From assembly GCA_015501055.1 (NCBI GenBank), contig JADNYV010000030.1, forward strand, positions 243,928 to 307,927: a DNA stretch of 64,000 nt, written 5' to 3'. The DNA comes from Mucidula mucida. Taxonomy: Eukaryota > Basidiomycota > Agaricomycetes > Agaricales > Physalacriaceae. The notes beneath the pieces are model-generated. The model was not told where the DNA came from. It worked only from the letters and a program-made list of their open reading frames with translations, and made no database searches. The position numbers and the translations under genes are program-made. Below are positions 21,722 through 32,883 of this stretch, one piece after another (the stretch's first letter is position 1; each line of letters begins with the position of its first letter).

Positions 21722-24489
21722 CCTGGGGTATGGTCTGCATCTTTCGACTGAACTAGCCCGCCGAGAAGAGGCGCGGTTTAGAGGCTTGCGGGCGTCGCAT
21801 CCACACATTCGTTACTTGCATATATATATACATACCTACACCCCCCAGCACACCGTATATTCGACTAATGATTCACGCACACTCATGACCTTTTGGATTA
21901 GTTGCTTATTTATTGTTGATACCTCTGTACATTCGCGTTCGGGTTCCGTTGTGAATGCATTTTTGCGAAGACTCACCATTAGTATAGTATTCAATCTGGA
22001 TGTGTTTGCGAGATGCATGATCTATTACCTTGTTGTGATGGACACCTTTGATGATGCGTCATGCACGCAATTCGAGGCGGGCCGCCCGAAGCATTGCTTG
22101 CGTCCTCGATGACACCAATTTCAGTCCTCTATAAAATCATATAGATCGCGCCGAATAAGGTCGGCGGAAATACCTTCATCGATTTTTTTGAGCAGAGCGA
22201 TGGCGAAGGCGAGAGCGGAGAGCGATGTGGCGCCACAAACGCGTCTAAGGGCACGTGTATGATAGATCACATGTTCTGTAGGAACTTGGGCCACACTGAG
22301 ACTCGAAAGCTATCGGCGTCGCTGACTTGAGGAGCCTTTTCTCCAAGTAAATTGAGCGCCACAAACGTTCAACCCAATTACACTGCTGTGAATTCTGTGA
22401 TCGTTCGGTATTGTGTCTTCCTCGTTGCCTCTCACTGAAACTCGACAGTGTAATGAGGCTTCCTCGCTGTCGGTGTAAGACATTGCAAATTGGGAATGGC
22501 GACACAAAGACTAGTAGTCGATCTGCAAATGTTGGAAAAGTAGTGCTCGTTTATCATCCAGCTGAGGCGACATCGCTGAGCGCAGGCAAAAGGAAGTCTC
22601 GGTGTCGGACAACCACACTTGGTCATCGAAGATCGGTCTAAACTGCTATGCATTGTGGTCGTCAGACGAAAACGAAGCGATGGCATCCTTTGACCTGTAG
22701 CTAGGCGCGCCAAATTTGATATGGTACATGGCTACGTCCCGCCTGTTTCGTAATCATAAATGGCGAGTGCCTCTGAAGGCCATCAACGTGGAACTGATTC
22801 AGAGGCCATCAACGTGGAACTGACCGTGTCAGCGATGATTGATTTGTTTGAACTGAGTACTACCGAAAGACTATGAGAGTCGAATCATCAACATTCATTG
22901 AGGAAATCACCTGTCGTAACACGGCAGTTATAAACGTCCGCATCTATGACTGCCGCAACCTCTCGCCGCCACAGAAGGAGCGATCGGGTTTGTCGTCAAT
23001 CTCCACACGATTTGTTGCGAAGGGATTATCTGCGCTGCACAAATGCCGCGACATTGCCGTGCCACTGTATTATCAGATAAAGATTACCCCCTCCAGAACT
23101 GGCTGTGAAGCGTCGCTCTGCTCTGTAAGAAGATAAAACCACATGTGAGAGACTCGAGACGAGTTGAAAGAGAATTATAGAGTTTCGTGAAGGAATGAGC
23201 GATGACTTCGTGGAACCAACGGTAGAATCCAAACCGAAACACGCGTACCCAAGGTGTCTTCTTACCAGAAACGGACGGGGGTACTCCATCAAAGCCAACA
23301 ACCCCATTGGCAGTGGCCTGTCGATCCTTGTAAAGGGCCGGGTTTCGCAGCTGAGAAGTAGCATGGATTGATTGAGATTGTCATTGCGGAAGTCAATTAC
23401 AGACGAGATGCCATGAACTCCGTTTGTGCTGGGGGAGCCATTGGTACGAACCCGAGTGCGACTGGCTTGTCAAACCAAAGGGAACTGAGGTGTGAAAGAG
23501 GCTAGATGACAGTCATATGTGTGAGACTCTGAGGGCGGGTAAAGGCCGGGCTCGTATTTCCTCGGGAGACTATTTGGGGTGACTCTGGCTGAATGGTTCT
23601 CGTCTTGCCAGGCCGACAGACTGACTCGACTAGTGACTAGTCTCATGTTCAGCTAATTGTTCAACTGTAGTTGCTTTACCCGGCGTAATATGCATCGCTT
23701 GCGCCACATTGAAAGCATCCAGACAGTACTATGTCAACTTGACGGCGTCGTAACCACTGCATCAGAAGAAAGATCTATTCTGGGGTAGTGACCCATGTCG
23801 AGTTACTCGCGTCATGTAGATCTTTAGAGGTGAATGCAGAGCATGACAAGAGTTATCATCCAGGGGACATTCGAAGATCGAGAATAACGGACAAATGCCG
23901 ATGTCGAAGAGAGTACGGAGAAATCTCGCGGAAGCCGGTGGGCGAGCAGAGCGGTAGTGGTACCGCCATGTGAATGCAAGCGAGCGCCGTGCAAGGAGAT
24001 AGTTGTTTCGTGATAAAATATCGAGATCATCACCGTACACGATGGAAAGACAGGTGAGCAAGGGGCCTAAACCCCCGCGGAGTTTGAAAATAGTCAAGCA
24101 TGGCGTGCGCGTCATACCTGCTCTTGACCTGGACGTTCGCGGCAGCATCGAGCAACATCCGGACTGCTATACAGTCAGTGGTCGATTCTTACAGATGTCC
24201 TGTCTACAACGGGTGGCCAGTCTCTCGAACTGGCCAGAATCAGGCGATTATTGGCATTCGCAATTCACCCATTTTTGGCGCAGAAAACAGGAAAAATGAA
24301 TCGACGTAACCGCTACACTGAGTGTCGGCTAAGTGGACGTGATGGATCCCACCGGAGCAAGTTTCATCGCTTGTGAATGGCCATGTATTGTTACCCCTCT
24401 AGGCGCTTTGCAAAGTCCTTGGATCCACGGACTTGTATATCAGTACGCTCGCTTGACCCTGGCCCACCATTCTCCCCTCGGATTCCCCC
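21722..24489. other. Long intergenic region
   Basis: The largest gene-free stretch, 2.8 kb. Open frames are short and share no recognisable motif. A 21-bp sequence is duplicated at 22777-22823. The right end must hold the promoter of the C2H2 factor. Many stop codons in all frames argue against a missed long gene; a non-coding RNA cannot be excluded by eye. Confidence 0.5.
22777..22823. repeat. Local direct repeat, two 21-bp copies, period 26
   Basis: AGGCCATCAACGTGGAACTG plus A occurs at 22777-22797 and identically at 22803-22823, separated by 5 bp. Looks like a recent slippage or repair duplication. Confidence 0.8.
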
Positions 24490-25718
24490 ATGGCCCTTGC
24501 AGTACCACTCACCGAGCTTGCTCGAGGACGGGTCCAGCTCAAACTATCCATTTCAGATGGCAACGCCATTTTGCTTAACAAGCCAAGCTTGTCCTCGCTT
24601 GTAACGCCTTTACCTCCCTCTGACCTTCAACTACACTTTACCTCTTCGAAAGAAGACGATTCCCTTTTGGTCACTATGTGGGCAACAACGCGATCCCAGG
24701 GCGATGGCAAGGCAGAGCCATCTTGTTGGAACTGGCAGCAGGATGAATACGCAGAGAGTGAGTACTTTGTTCTCTTCGCGACTACTTCTACTTACCACAA
24801 CAATGCTATAGAGGCTTTCCTTGAACAACAAATAAGTTCATTGGTGGGACCGTTGGACCCATACAAGAGTCCTGTGATGGACAATAACAATTACTTCCAA
24901 CTCCCGACACCTCCAAGTGAACTAGACAATTTCATGAATCGTTCAGAGTACCAGTTACCTGACGCGTTCTCGCCAGTCGACGTGTTTTCCCCGCTCGATG
25001 GAATGGGATGGCCAGAATTCACGTCAGGTCTGCCTTTCGCTCATCCTTAGCACGCATACATTGACCTTATCGACTCATAGGCTTCCAAGTTGGTTCGGAG
25101 GCCCTGCCAGACATGTCCCTCCAACAATCATTTACTTCGTATCTACCTCCCTCCCCCTCCTCCGACATAAATCCTACGAATTCGTCGTATGGCATGTCCC
25201 ACTCGTCACCGCAGATGCCCGTTCCTGCTTCTACGCCTTCTTCCTCCTATACACCTGCACAGTCATCTTCGTCATATCTGTCAACGCCAGCCTTGACGAC
25301 ATCAGCATATTCCCCTCCGAGTACAAACCAGGATAAGCCTATCTCCTCGGCGCGTTCGGATTTATCCGACTCTTCGACAGCACCACCCGTCTCGCCACCA
25401 GCGTCGGAGGGCAATGCGCTTCGCCCACATCCCTGCCTATTCCCAGACTGTGGTCGCTGGTTCACGCGCAGCTATACAAGGAACGTACACATGTTGACGC
25501 ACAGAAGGTCCAACGATCCAAAGCCCTTCGTGTGTACTATTCCCGGCTGCTCCGAGGGTTTCTCTCGGAAACATGATCGCCTCCGGCACGAAGTCCGGCA
25601 ACATGGTCGCGGCAGCAATTGGCGATGTCCGCTTTGTCCGCTCTCTAAATTCTACTCCTCACAGAGCACACTCGAGCGACATCTCAGCGAGAAACATAAC
25701 GAGTCGCGTCCAGGATGA
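24490..25718 (+). CDS. C2H2 zinc-finger transcription factor
   Basis: Three exons (24490-24757, 24812-25027, 25081-25718) give 373 residues. The first intron (gtgagt ... atag, 54 nt) has no stop, so a form retaining it would be 18 residues longer. The middle is Ser/Pro/Thr-rich, as in activation regions. The C-terminus has two standard C2H2 fingers (CLFPDCGRWFTRSYTRNVHM and CTIPGCSEGFSRKHDRLRHE) and a third of C-x2-C type (CPLCPLSKFYSSQ ... RHLSEKH). It is probably a nuclear DNA-binding regulator; target unknown. ATG 24490 is the first good in-frame start, but an upstream exon cannot be excluded. Confidence 0.75.
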
Positions 25719-26365
25719 GGATGAGGTTGTCGTCGATAATGGCTGATTTCTGTGACTCCTGCAAGGAGGTTCACGATGGAAAGCTATGCTTTTTCCTACC
25801 TATTTCTAGGTGTATGATTATGGTGTGTTATGTCTTGGCTCCATGAACCATCATCCTTCTCAATGGTTATGTGATCTTGTAATATCTGTAACAGATCTCC
25901 ATGGCCTGAACTTATCCACACACGAAGAGATCAGCCAAATTGCTCCCCTTGTTGTCTGTTGTATTTTTAGTATGCAATTCAGCCCGATTGGACTCTATTG
26001 ACGTGGGTTGCAATCGTTCAACGTTCAGCATGGAGAACATCAGATTACAGACGGACCATGACCCATCGCGAATAACTTGCGAAGGACATGAGTTCATATG
26101 TCACTGTGCTCGGTAAACCAGTCTTCGCCGGGGCGGATCTCAGGCCTCACATTGAGTTAATCACTTCCATTTTAACACAGGGTACGAAGGCATGGGATTC
26201 ATTTATGATAAGTAGAGCTTTCCTTTTGAGGACGACACCTTGAAGAAGCCAACGTACTATTCTTGTCGGTACATATGGCTGGTTCAATGGTAAGACAGCA
26301 CATATTGAATGGGAAGATAACAAAATAGTCTGTAGTCCGGCCAATGTCCCTCGTCTCTTCCATCA
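25719..26365. other. Intergenic gap between convergent genes
   Basis: 647 bp holding the 3' UTRs of the C2H2 factor and the SUZ12-like gene. No coding signal seen. Confidence 0.5.
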
Positions 26366-28905
26366 TCAAGTGGCTTGATTGTTGATCGGAGGCGTATCGC
26401 GTCCTTCTGTATACCAGTCTTTCATCCCAGTCTTCTCTTCATAGAAGCGGACGAGGTCGACAATCTGCCTACTAGTCAACTGTCTTTTGGCCAAGTGATG
26501 CTAATAGTGTAAACTAGAGTCGTGTTGAACAAATGTCAAAAGCTCACATAAAGCAACCAACACAGGGCTCTATGACCAGCGGCGTAATGAATCATTTTCC
26601 AGTATTCGTCTATGAAAGCCTTAGTCCCTTGAAAGTAACTGCCAATGAACTTGTGTCTTTGTGATAACCCGTTAGTTCACGATCCTTGAATGGAAGGTAA
26701 GCCGAAAATCTTACTTGTTCAAAGTGATCCACCGAGCCCAGAGCGCGTGGATCACCTTCTGCTCGTCTTTATACTCCTCACTCTCGAATATCTCGTCCTC
26801 TTGGGTTATAACGTCCCATGCGAGGACACCAAATTTCTTCGTCGACAACACCCCAACGAGATCGTACAGTTGAGCACCCATAGGACGGCAAGAATGTTCA
26901 ATGTCCTGGCCTCGGTCATACGACTTGAACGGGACATAGGGATATATGGCGGCTGGCCCAAGGGGAGTTTCAGGCGGAGGAGGGGTGCATGGTCTTTCTG
27001 CTACATCGGATCTATGTTGTGAGTGAGGAGAGTGTGATCATATTCTGAGGTCGGCAGAATGAGGACTCACTGCGTATCGTCTTCATCCAACTCGGGGAGT
27101 GGGCGTCGGACGGGAGATTTTACTAATCCCTTCTTTTTCCTTGTGGACCTGCGTAGTGGCACCGGCGTCCGTTCCATCTCGCTGTCTCCAAAACCGCTGG
27201 TTTCTAGAGACGGTCCGCGAGAATCGTCAGTTACAGATGAGGTGTCCGTTTGTTCGGTGGACAACTGTGAGTCTTCGGTCGCTTCCCGCGAGGTTTCTGG
27301 TGGCAGAACAACACCAGGAAGAGGGTACACTGTAGGCAAATTACTATACAAAATTGTTAATAATGATGACCAGCAAATGATCACCTCAGACGTACTCTGG
27401 AGGAAGTTCAATTGTAGCTACGATTTTGTCGGGGATTGGGGTGGTAGATGGGCTGCGTACAACTTCAACGGGTGTAGGAGAGGCCAGGAGCTCGATGGGT
27501 GTAAGAGGTCTACTATTACATGATCGATTTCACCGAAAAATGAATAACGACCGGTATGACACGAACCGTGGCGGGAGCGTCAAATGAAGCCTAAAAGTAG
27601 GTCGATCTTTCTGGTTAAGAATGAGCAGTAATCAAAAATGATGGAACGGTGGCTCACCGGAGCATCGTAGAAGTTGAAGACTTGACTACACTTTACCTCA
27701 AATTCAGAATGATCCCACCTCAGATGTGCAAGCAACATATGCTGCGTCACGAATGCGCGTGGACCTCGTTCCTTGCATAGAGGGCAACACCAACCTCGCA
27801 TCGTCGTTGAATAAGACTGATTCTTTCCCTGTTCTGTGTCATAAGTGAAGATGACGTCAATATCTGGAGGAAGCGAAGCAGATGGCAGTGTTGTCTTCAC
27901 GCCAGCCTTTCTACACGCTCTCAAAAATCCAGCGCGGAGATTTCGCGGGAGGAAGGGCAAGCGATGGGATGGACGAAGAGAGCCGAGCAAGGTTTTGAGT
28001 TGGGGAGGTGGAACATGTGGTATTATATAAACTTCTTGCTCCTCGTCCGAAGTATCATCAGGTGCAGGTTCTCGCTCAAGTTCGTCCTCGGAAACCTCAG
28101 GCAGAGGAGAGGCAGAATCGGACAATACAGAATCGGAGTCATCGGAGGATGAATCGTCTTCTTGTTCTTCGTCAACTGAACCAAGTATTTGTGCTGGTCT
28201 ATTCAGGTTCAGTCCGATACATGACGAGGAAGAATGACCGCCTACTTGACCGGTGCTCGCTCATGGATAGTGAAACCTAGGCCAAGCACGAAACGTGGTC
28301 GCTCAACTTTTGACGACGACGATAAATTTCTCGCCTTTCCAACACTAGCCGCTGGCCGTTTGTTAGAAATAACCTGCTGGTTGATGATGTCCTCCTGTTG
28401 TTTCCATGACGGAGGAGGTGGGGATCTCGGAAACTTCTTAGCAGTCAGAGTTACTGACGGGTTCCATATAGCTGCGGTTGTGCGCTATGTCAGGGATGAT
28501 AAACATCGTATCGTTTGGTGGATAGTGTTCGTTGCGACTGACCTGCGGATTTTTACGAGTGACCCCCGAAGTCAGGCTAAGAGAGCCCAAGTTTTGAGCC
28601 AGTATACCAGTATCATCATCTGGCTTTAACAATAGCGCTCTACTTCTGACCTGGTTTCTAGAGGTATGGCGCATACTGAGGATTCCCTGTCTTGGGGACA
28701 ACTGGAATGGCTCATTCGGCCGCATCTCAGGCCCAGCTCTATACCAATTATTACCGTGGATCTCATCTCTCCGTGTCGGCGCCATCGAGCACAACGGTAG
28801 AAAGGTCTGCGGTATTAGTCGATTCAGAGCAAGGTCAAAATTCAACAACGCGGGGAAACTGAGAGAGTATTCGGCATCGGAATATTTATTTGGGTCTATT
28901 TGCAC
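26366..28905 (-). CDS. SUZ12: SUZ12-like VEFS-box protein (PRC2 subunit)
   Basis: A multi-exon gene. The middle holds a zinc finger (GWCCPLCKERGPRAFVTQHM with LLAHLRWDHSEF), then a Lys/Arg-rich segment (RRSTRKKKGLVKSP). The C-terminus is a VEFS box: FGVLAWDVITQEDEIFESEE, VIHALWARWITLNK, FIGSYFQGTKAFIDEYWKMI and HRALCWLLY, ending NNQAT. SUZ12 scaffolds Polycomb repressive complex 2, which methylates H3K27, in the nucleus. Splices there are well supported (donors gtacgt, gtgagt, gtaaga, gtgagc). The 5' end is not settled: the frame opens at a GTG at 28905, the first in-frame ATG is at 28785, and an upstream exon is possible. The intron near 28260-28310 has two candidate donors. Confidence 0.75.
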
Positions 28906-29425
28906 GGGCGTTTATCTGTGGTTCATGTGCGACGAATATATACAAACCGAGTGTAAAAAATGCAGCTTAGACAGTTCAAACCTTACAGTCATGTACCAAT
29001 CAACGGGACAAACCGCTCTGTATCGCGCTACAGGATGAAATCAGCCTCGGAATTTATGGTATCTTTCAAGTAAGACTATCTACTGTTATATAACATGCAC
29101 TTCGAGGCGGTGGTATTGAGGAAAAAATATTCCAACATACCCGGAAGCCGGTTCTCTCAGCCATTTGTCAGCTTTGTCCCGTTGACGGGGGCTGTCCCGT
29201 TGTTTGGTACATGACTGTACGAAGCTCAAGGGAGGATTCATGGCTATTCACGGTTCCACAAGATTGAATCTGAGACTTGGTTAAAGCATCAACAAAGATT
29301 TCCTGTGATCCGTCAGCGGCAAGGAATTTCTACCCTCTAAGGACCATTGAGTTAGCTAGAGTTAGCTGTGTCTATGAAGCTGCGTAGCCTTACATTGGAA
29401 GACTACGAGAAATCTGATAAGTGAA
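28906..29425. other. Intergenic region
   Basis: 520 bp between the kinase stop and the SUZ12-like 5' end. It may contain the missing first exon of the SUZ12-like gene: ATG ACT followed by a gtaagg donor occurs near 29030 on the minus strand, but the phase does not join cleanly. Confidence 0.35.
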
Positions 29426-30327
29426 TCAAACATAGACCTCTCGGTAATTCCAGATGTAATACTCTGCAAGGTTTTCCAATTCGTATTGAGGGAAGACAAC
29501 TTTCATAACCTCGTACCACCATCCTTTTCGATTCCATGGTAGAAACAGTGCTTTTGTGTATTCCCTACAGATGAGCGGTCAAAAACGAAGTCAGTGTCGA
29601 GAAAATGAACATACCAATACTCTGGTAACCACGCCGACGCTTCCCAATCTATGATACCAGTGATATTGTAATCCTTGTCGACCAGGACATTTTGAGGCGC
29701 AAAATCGTTATGCGTCAAACAAACTCGATGCGATCGCGCATGCACCTCATTGATGGTCCGCCAAACAACGTCGGACACTTCAGGAGGTGCTCTGATGCGA
29801 GCCCTGTCCACCATAGCGGTATTGAAACAATTGACGGAAGGCCATGGACCCAGAGGCTCGGAGCCCATAGCGAGTCGCTCACAGCGTACGGGTGTGTTGT
29901 TCCAGCCACAGACGCTCTCGGAAGGAGGAGGCAGGGACCTCAACTGACCCAGCAAAGCGGAAATTTGGTGGCTTAGTTTCTTCGCTTGCTCAGGGGAGAG
30001 GCCCAATTCGGCACGAACGACTCGAACGTCCTCGCCTGGAAGTTCGCCAAGGACAAGAGCAGTAATTCCATCTACTGTGACATTGTCAATGACAATGGGG
30101 ACAGGGATCGTCGTATTTTTGCGAACATAATCGATCACGAATCCTTCTGACGGTCGGGTAAGAACCGACAACTTGATGTACATGTGGCCCTCGACGCGCT
30201 GAGCCATGTCTGAAGGCTGCCAGATGCGACGACCTCGAGAGAATAGATAGTTCCAAAAACGAATCCTAAGGCGCACCGGCAGGAACGGGACGATGAGTGA
30301 CAGAATTCGGTGAAGACAATGCCACAT
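29426..30327 (-). CDS. APH-fold kinase (aminoglycoside phosphotransferase family)
   Basis: Two exons (30327-29615 and 29564-29426) encode 283 residues. The catalytic core is typical of the APH/choline-kinase-like fold: CLTHNDFAPQNVLVD contains the catalytic Asp and the metal-binding Asn, and ITGIIDWEASAWLPEYW holds the second metal-binding Asp. Upstream VLGELPGEDV is a linker-type motif. Fungi carry many such genes of unknown substrate, and antibiotic phosphorylation should not be assumed. The intron splits the Trp codon of EYW and restores a C-terminus rich in aromatic residues. The N-terminus (MWHCLHRILSLIVPFLPV) is hydrophobic and may be a membrane anchor. Confidence 0.78.
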
Positions 30328-30615
30328 TGCGGCAAGCTTGGTGGTCTTGGTGGTGGTCCTGGAGGAACTTGAAGTGTGCTGAACGATTCAGAGCAACCCT
30401 GACATCTCGTGCAAGTTCTTGGTTCTGTCCCTTCGTCCTGTGAGCATGGGAACGCTGGCGCGCTTATCTAAAGAGGTCGCATCATGCTTGAATGACTCGG
30501 AGGACTGCCGACACGAGTCGTGTTCTTGTGTCTCCTTTCGCACCGTAACTGTATTCTCGATTTCTCAAAGACATCAGTAAGTAGAAACTCAGTACTCAGG
30601 CCAGCCTCTTAGATA

Positions 30616-30894
30616 TTAGAAACCACTGGACAGAAACCATTCGCTTCGGTGTCCACACCTCGTCTCATGAATGTCATGGGCAAGTGTATCTGCAGTAACA
30701 ATGGCACATTCGACAGCATTGTCTTGGAACCCGTGTATCATTCCATCTCCGTTGTCCTGCAGCCTCTCATTTCTCCACTCCATATACCATTTCCTCACAT
30801 TCTTGATCTCTTCCTTCGGCGCGGGTAGACCCATATTCGATACTTCAACGCCTGGAATAAAATAGTCAGACCCCAAGTTCGGGCTCACTGACAT
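30616..30894 (-). CDS. Small open frame, possible gene fragment
   Basis: 92 codons starting MSVSPNLGSDYFIPGVEVSN and containing APKEEIKNVRKWYMEWRNER. Codon use and composition look coding, but I recognise no family and see no convincing flanking exons. It lies between the APH kinase promoter and a broken gene, so it may be a relic. Low confidence. Confidence 0.25.
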   Translation of the reverse strand: MSVSPNLGSDYFIPGVEVSNMGLPAPKEEIKNVRKWYMEWRNERLQDNGDGMIHGFQDNAVECAIVTADTLAHDIHETRCGHRSEWFLSSGF

Positions 30895-30949
30895 GTACTA
30901 CGTACCGTTGCATTTCCAATACTCTAGCGTTATCACGGTCGCCTTCCGA

Positions 30950-31807
30950 TTCCATGCCTGCTGTGAGTCAAAAAAACTCGACGCCTTCATGTCGAGCCTG
31001 ACTCGTATGCTACTGCCACTAAGAAGGCGCCCGCGAAAAAGGCCGTTGAGTAGGCTAGCGAGAAACGCGCTCGATCTACCACAGTCTCCGATGACTTTGA
31101 GCAATACTGAGGACGATGAGTTGACGGGGCCTCCCATTATGTGCAAAAAGGCTGAGGGCGAGCAGGAGGTATGGACACTTGTCATACCATAATGTTTTCC
31201 ACCTAACCCGTCTCAGAACGCAACAAAGGTATGGCATGGGATCGACTGACACGTCGCTAAGATAAACGCCGAGATCAAGGTTGCAGAGGAAGAGCCCGAC
31301 TCCATTGAAGTGCGTTCATGTCTACAGCCTGAAGCTTCACGATTAAAGGACACCAAGCTCTACGGGAAATACGACTTGTACGCCAAACACCTACCCTTCC
31401 TCCAATTCAAGAAAGGCGGCTCTCCTGACTTTGAGAGACTTCTTGAGGCCATGAAGCGCTTGCAAGCCAAACCCGATTACAGTGCTCGGGTAGCCATTCC
31501 AATATTTCACGCGACAAAAGATGGCGCATTTGAGCCTCGAGGATTTCGTGACCCCATGTCCGACGAACAATATGAAGTCGCCCTGGAAGGGATCAAGCTC
31601 ATTGAGAAGAAAGAGCCGGTGCTTGAAGCTAGCATGTCGATTACCAACGGGGGTTGCATCGTTGCCAGTTCCTCCGGCGCCATCAGTATGCATCGCTGCT
31701 GGGCTAAGCCTGGTGCCGATGTCGGGTCGGACGAAATCTTCTCAATTTGCATGTTTCTTACAGCAGCATCTACAGCAGGAAACACCGTGATAAGATCCCA
31801 GATATAG
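30950..31807 (+). pseudogene. Broken gene with Lys-rich N-terminus, unknown family
   Basis: A coding-like stretch reads DSYATATKKAPAKKAVE, hits an in-frame TAG, goes on ASEKRARSTTVSDDFEQY, then needs a frame change to give EDDELTGPPIMCKKAEGEQE. After an intron-like gap (gtatgg ... ctcag) come NATK and then a long frame with YGKYDLYAKHLPFLQFKKGG and IPIFHATKDGAFEPRGF. The stop and frameshift in the N-terminal part suggest decay; the C-terminal part remains open to 31807. I considered a WGR-type nuclear protein, but the evidence is too thin to name it. Confidence 0.45.
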
Positions 31808-32189
31808 AATCGGGATACTGGGGGATCCGTGCCAGAAAAGATGTCTCTGGTAAAGAGATCGGATTAGCTTTGAAGTAGGTGGATGGAGTGGGTCGTATCG
31901 TTGTCCACAAAATATACAATGTCACTACAGTGACCCTTTCGTCGACTTACTGTAATGTGTTTCGCCGTGCGCCACAATATCTCTGTGTAAACAGCGCGCG
32001 TGAGAAGAAATTTCTTGTGAGCGAAGCTCAGCGCTCATTCCAGAATCATTGAGGACACAATCTAAGCATCGTCGGTTAATCCAAACCACCTGAATTCTAT
32101 GTACAAACGTACAGTCATCTGCACAAATGGCTACTTGAACTGCAAAATATGGGATGAGAAAGAGCGAGACACTTGATAAGACAATATAC
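31808..32189. other. Intergenic gap
   Basis: 382 bp, no coding signal seen. Contains 3' flanks of the broken gene and the zinc-ribbon gene. Confidence 0.5.
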
Positions 32190-32741
32190 CTAAAGGCTAC
32201 TCAAGAAAGCGACTAATCCTCCAGATGATGAGGTTGCAGATTCTGCCTGTTCTTCGCGTTTTCGGTTGCGGGCAAGCATGTCGTGCAGCGCCGATTTCTT
32301 CTTTGGACGCGACTTTGGATTTCGACTTCGGTCCTCCGTTGTTTGCGGCTCGGAAGATTTGAAACTGGGAGGCGGCAATACCACCACTTCCGGCTGCAGA
32401 ACCAAATGTTCTTCAGTTGCCGTTAAAGGGGGTGCAATTGTAGGATGCCGTCTCCGTTGCCTCTGTGAGGGAAAGAGCGAGAGGTTCCCAGAAGAAACAG
32501 GAGTTTCATATTTGTGGTTGCAGTGTACGCATTGCGTTTGCCGAAATTTCATTCCGCCAGGCTTTCGGATGCATCGTGACGTGCTTTGACCGTTGAGAAG
32601 GTAAAATCCGCATTTTGCGCAAAAGTCTGGACTGTCTTGGGACGCAGAGACTGGCCGCTGACAATGTAAAGCTGAAAGTTCCACAGAGACCGGAAGCAGC
32701 GCGTATGGCAAGGATTGCTGGAATTTTGAAGTCGCAACCAT
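32190..32741 (-). CDS. Small zinc-ribbon protein, possibly Rpr2/Snm1-like RNase P/MRP subunit
   Basis: One exon of 183 residues. Residues from about 41 to 83 hold two CxxC pairs (FCAKCGFYLL and TQCVHCNHKYE) about 30 residues apart, the layout of the Rpr2/Rpp21/SNM1 zinc ribbon. The C-terminal half is Pro-rich, then basic, with KKKSALHDMLARNRKREEQ, which could bind RNA. If correct it would act with RNase MRP or P in rRNA or tRNA processing. Family assignment rests on the cysteine layout only, and other zinc ribbons are possible. Divergent from FES1, starts 143 bp apart. Confidence 0.5.
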   Translation of the reverse strand: MVATSKFQQSLPYALLPVSVELSALHCQRPVSASQDSPDFCAKCGFYLLNGQSTSRCIRKPGGMKFRQTQCVHCNHKYETPVSSGNLSLFPSQRQRRRHPTIAPPLTATEEHLVLQPEVVVLPPPSFKSSEPQTTEDRSRNPKSRPKKKSALHDMLARNRKREEQAESATSSSGGLVAFLSSL

Positions 32742-32763
32742 GACGGTAAGAACGAGCAGCGTT

Positions 32764-32776
32764 GGGGTTAGGGTTA
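32764..32776. promoter_or_regulatory. Telobox-like TTAGGG motif in a divergent promoter
   Basis: GGGGTTAGGGTTA, one and a half telomere-type units, lies between the zinc-ribbon gene and FES1. Telobox sequences occur in promoters of some fungal translation-related genes; a role here is inference. Confidence 0.35.
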
Positions 32777-32832
32777 CGTTTATTCTTGAAGCTTCCAGTC
32801 AAGTCGAGCAGCTTCTCTGTTAAATCAGCCTT

Positions 32833-32838
32833 TATAAG
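32833..32838 (+). promoter_or_regulatory. TATA-like element of FES1
   Basis: TATAAG, 51 bp upstream of the FES1 ATG at 32884. Confidence 0.35.
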
Positions 32839-32883
32839 CCCCCGTCAAATCATACTTGATATCGACCTTCATCCAAACGCGAA

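Noticed and set aside
28903..28905. GTG at 28905 as the start of the SUZ12-like gene
   Set aside because: Fungal nuclear genes rarely start at GTG, and a stop lies just upstream in frame. The true start is either ATG 28785 or in an unseen upstream exon.
30950..31260. PARP or WGR-domain protein
   Set aside because: Only a Lys/Ala-rich stretch is suggestive; no WGR or catalytic motif could be read.
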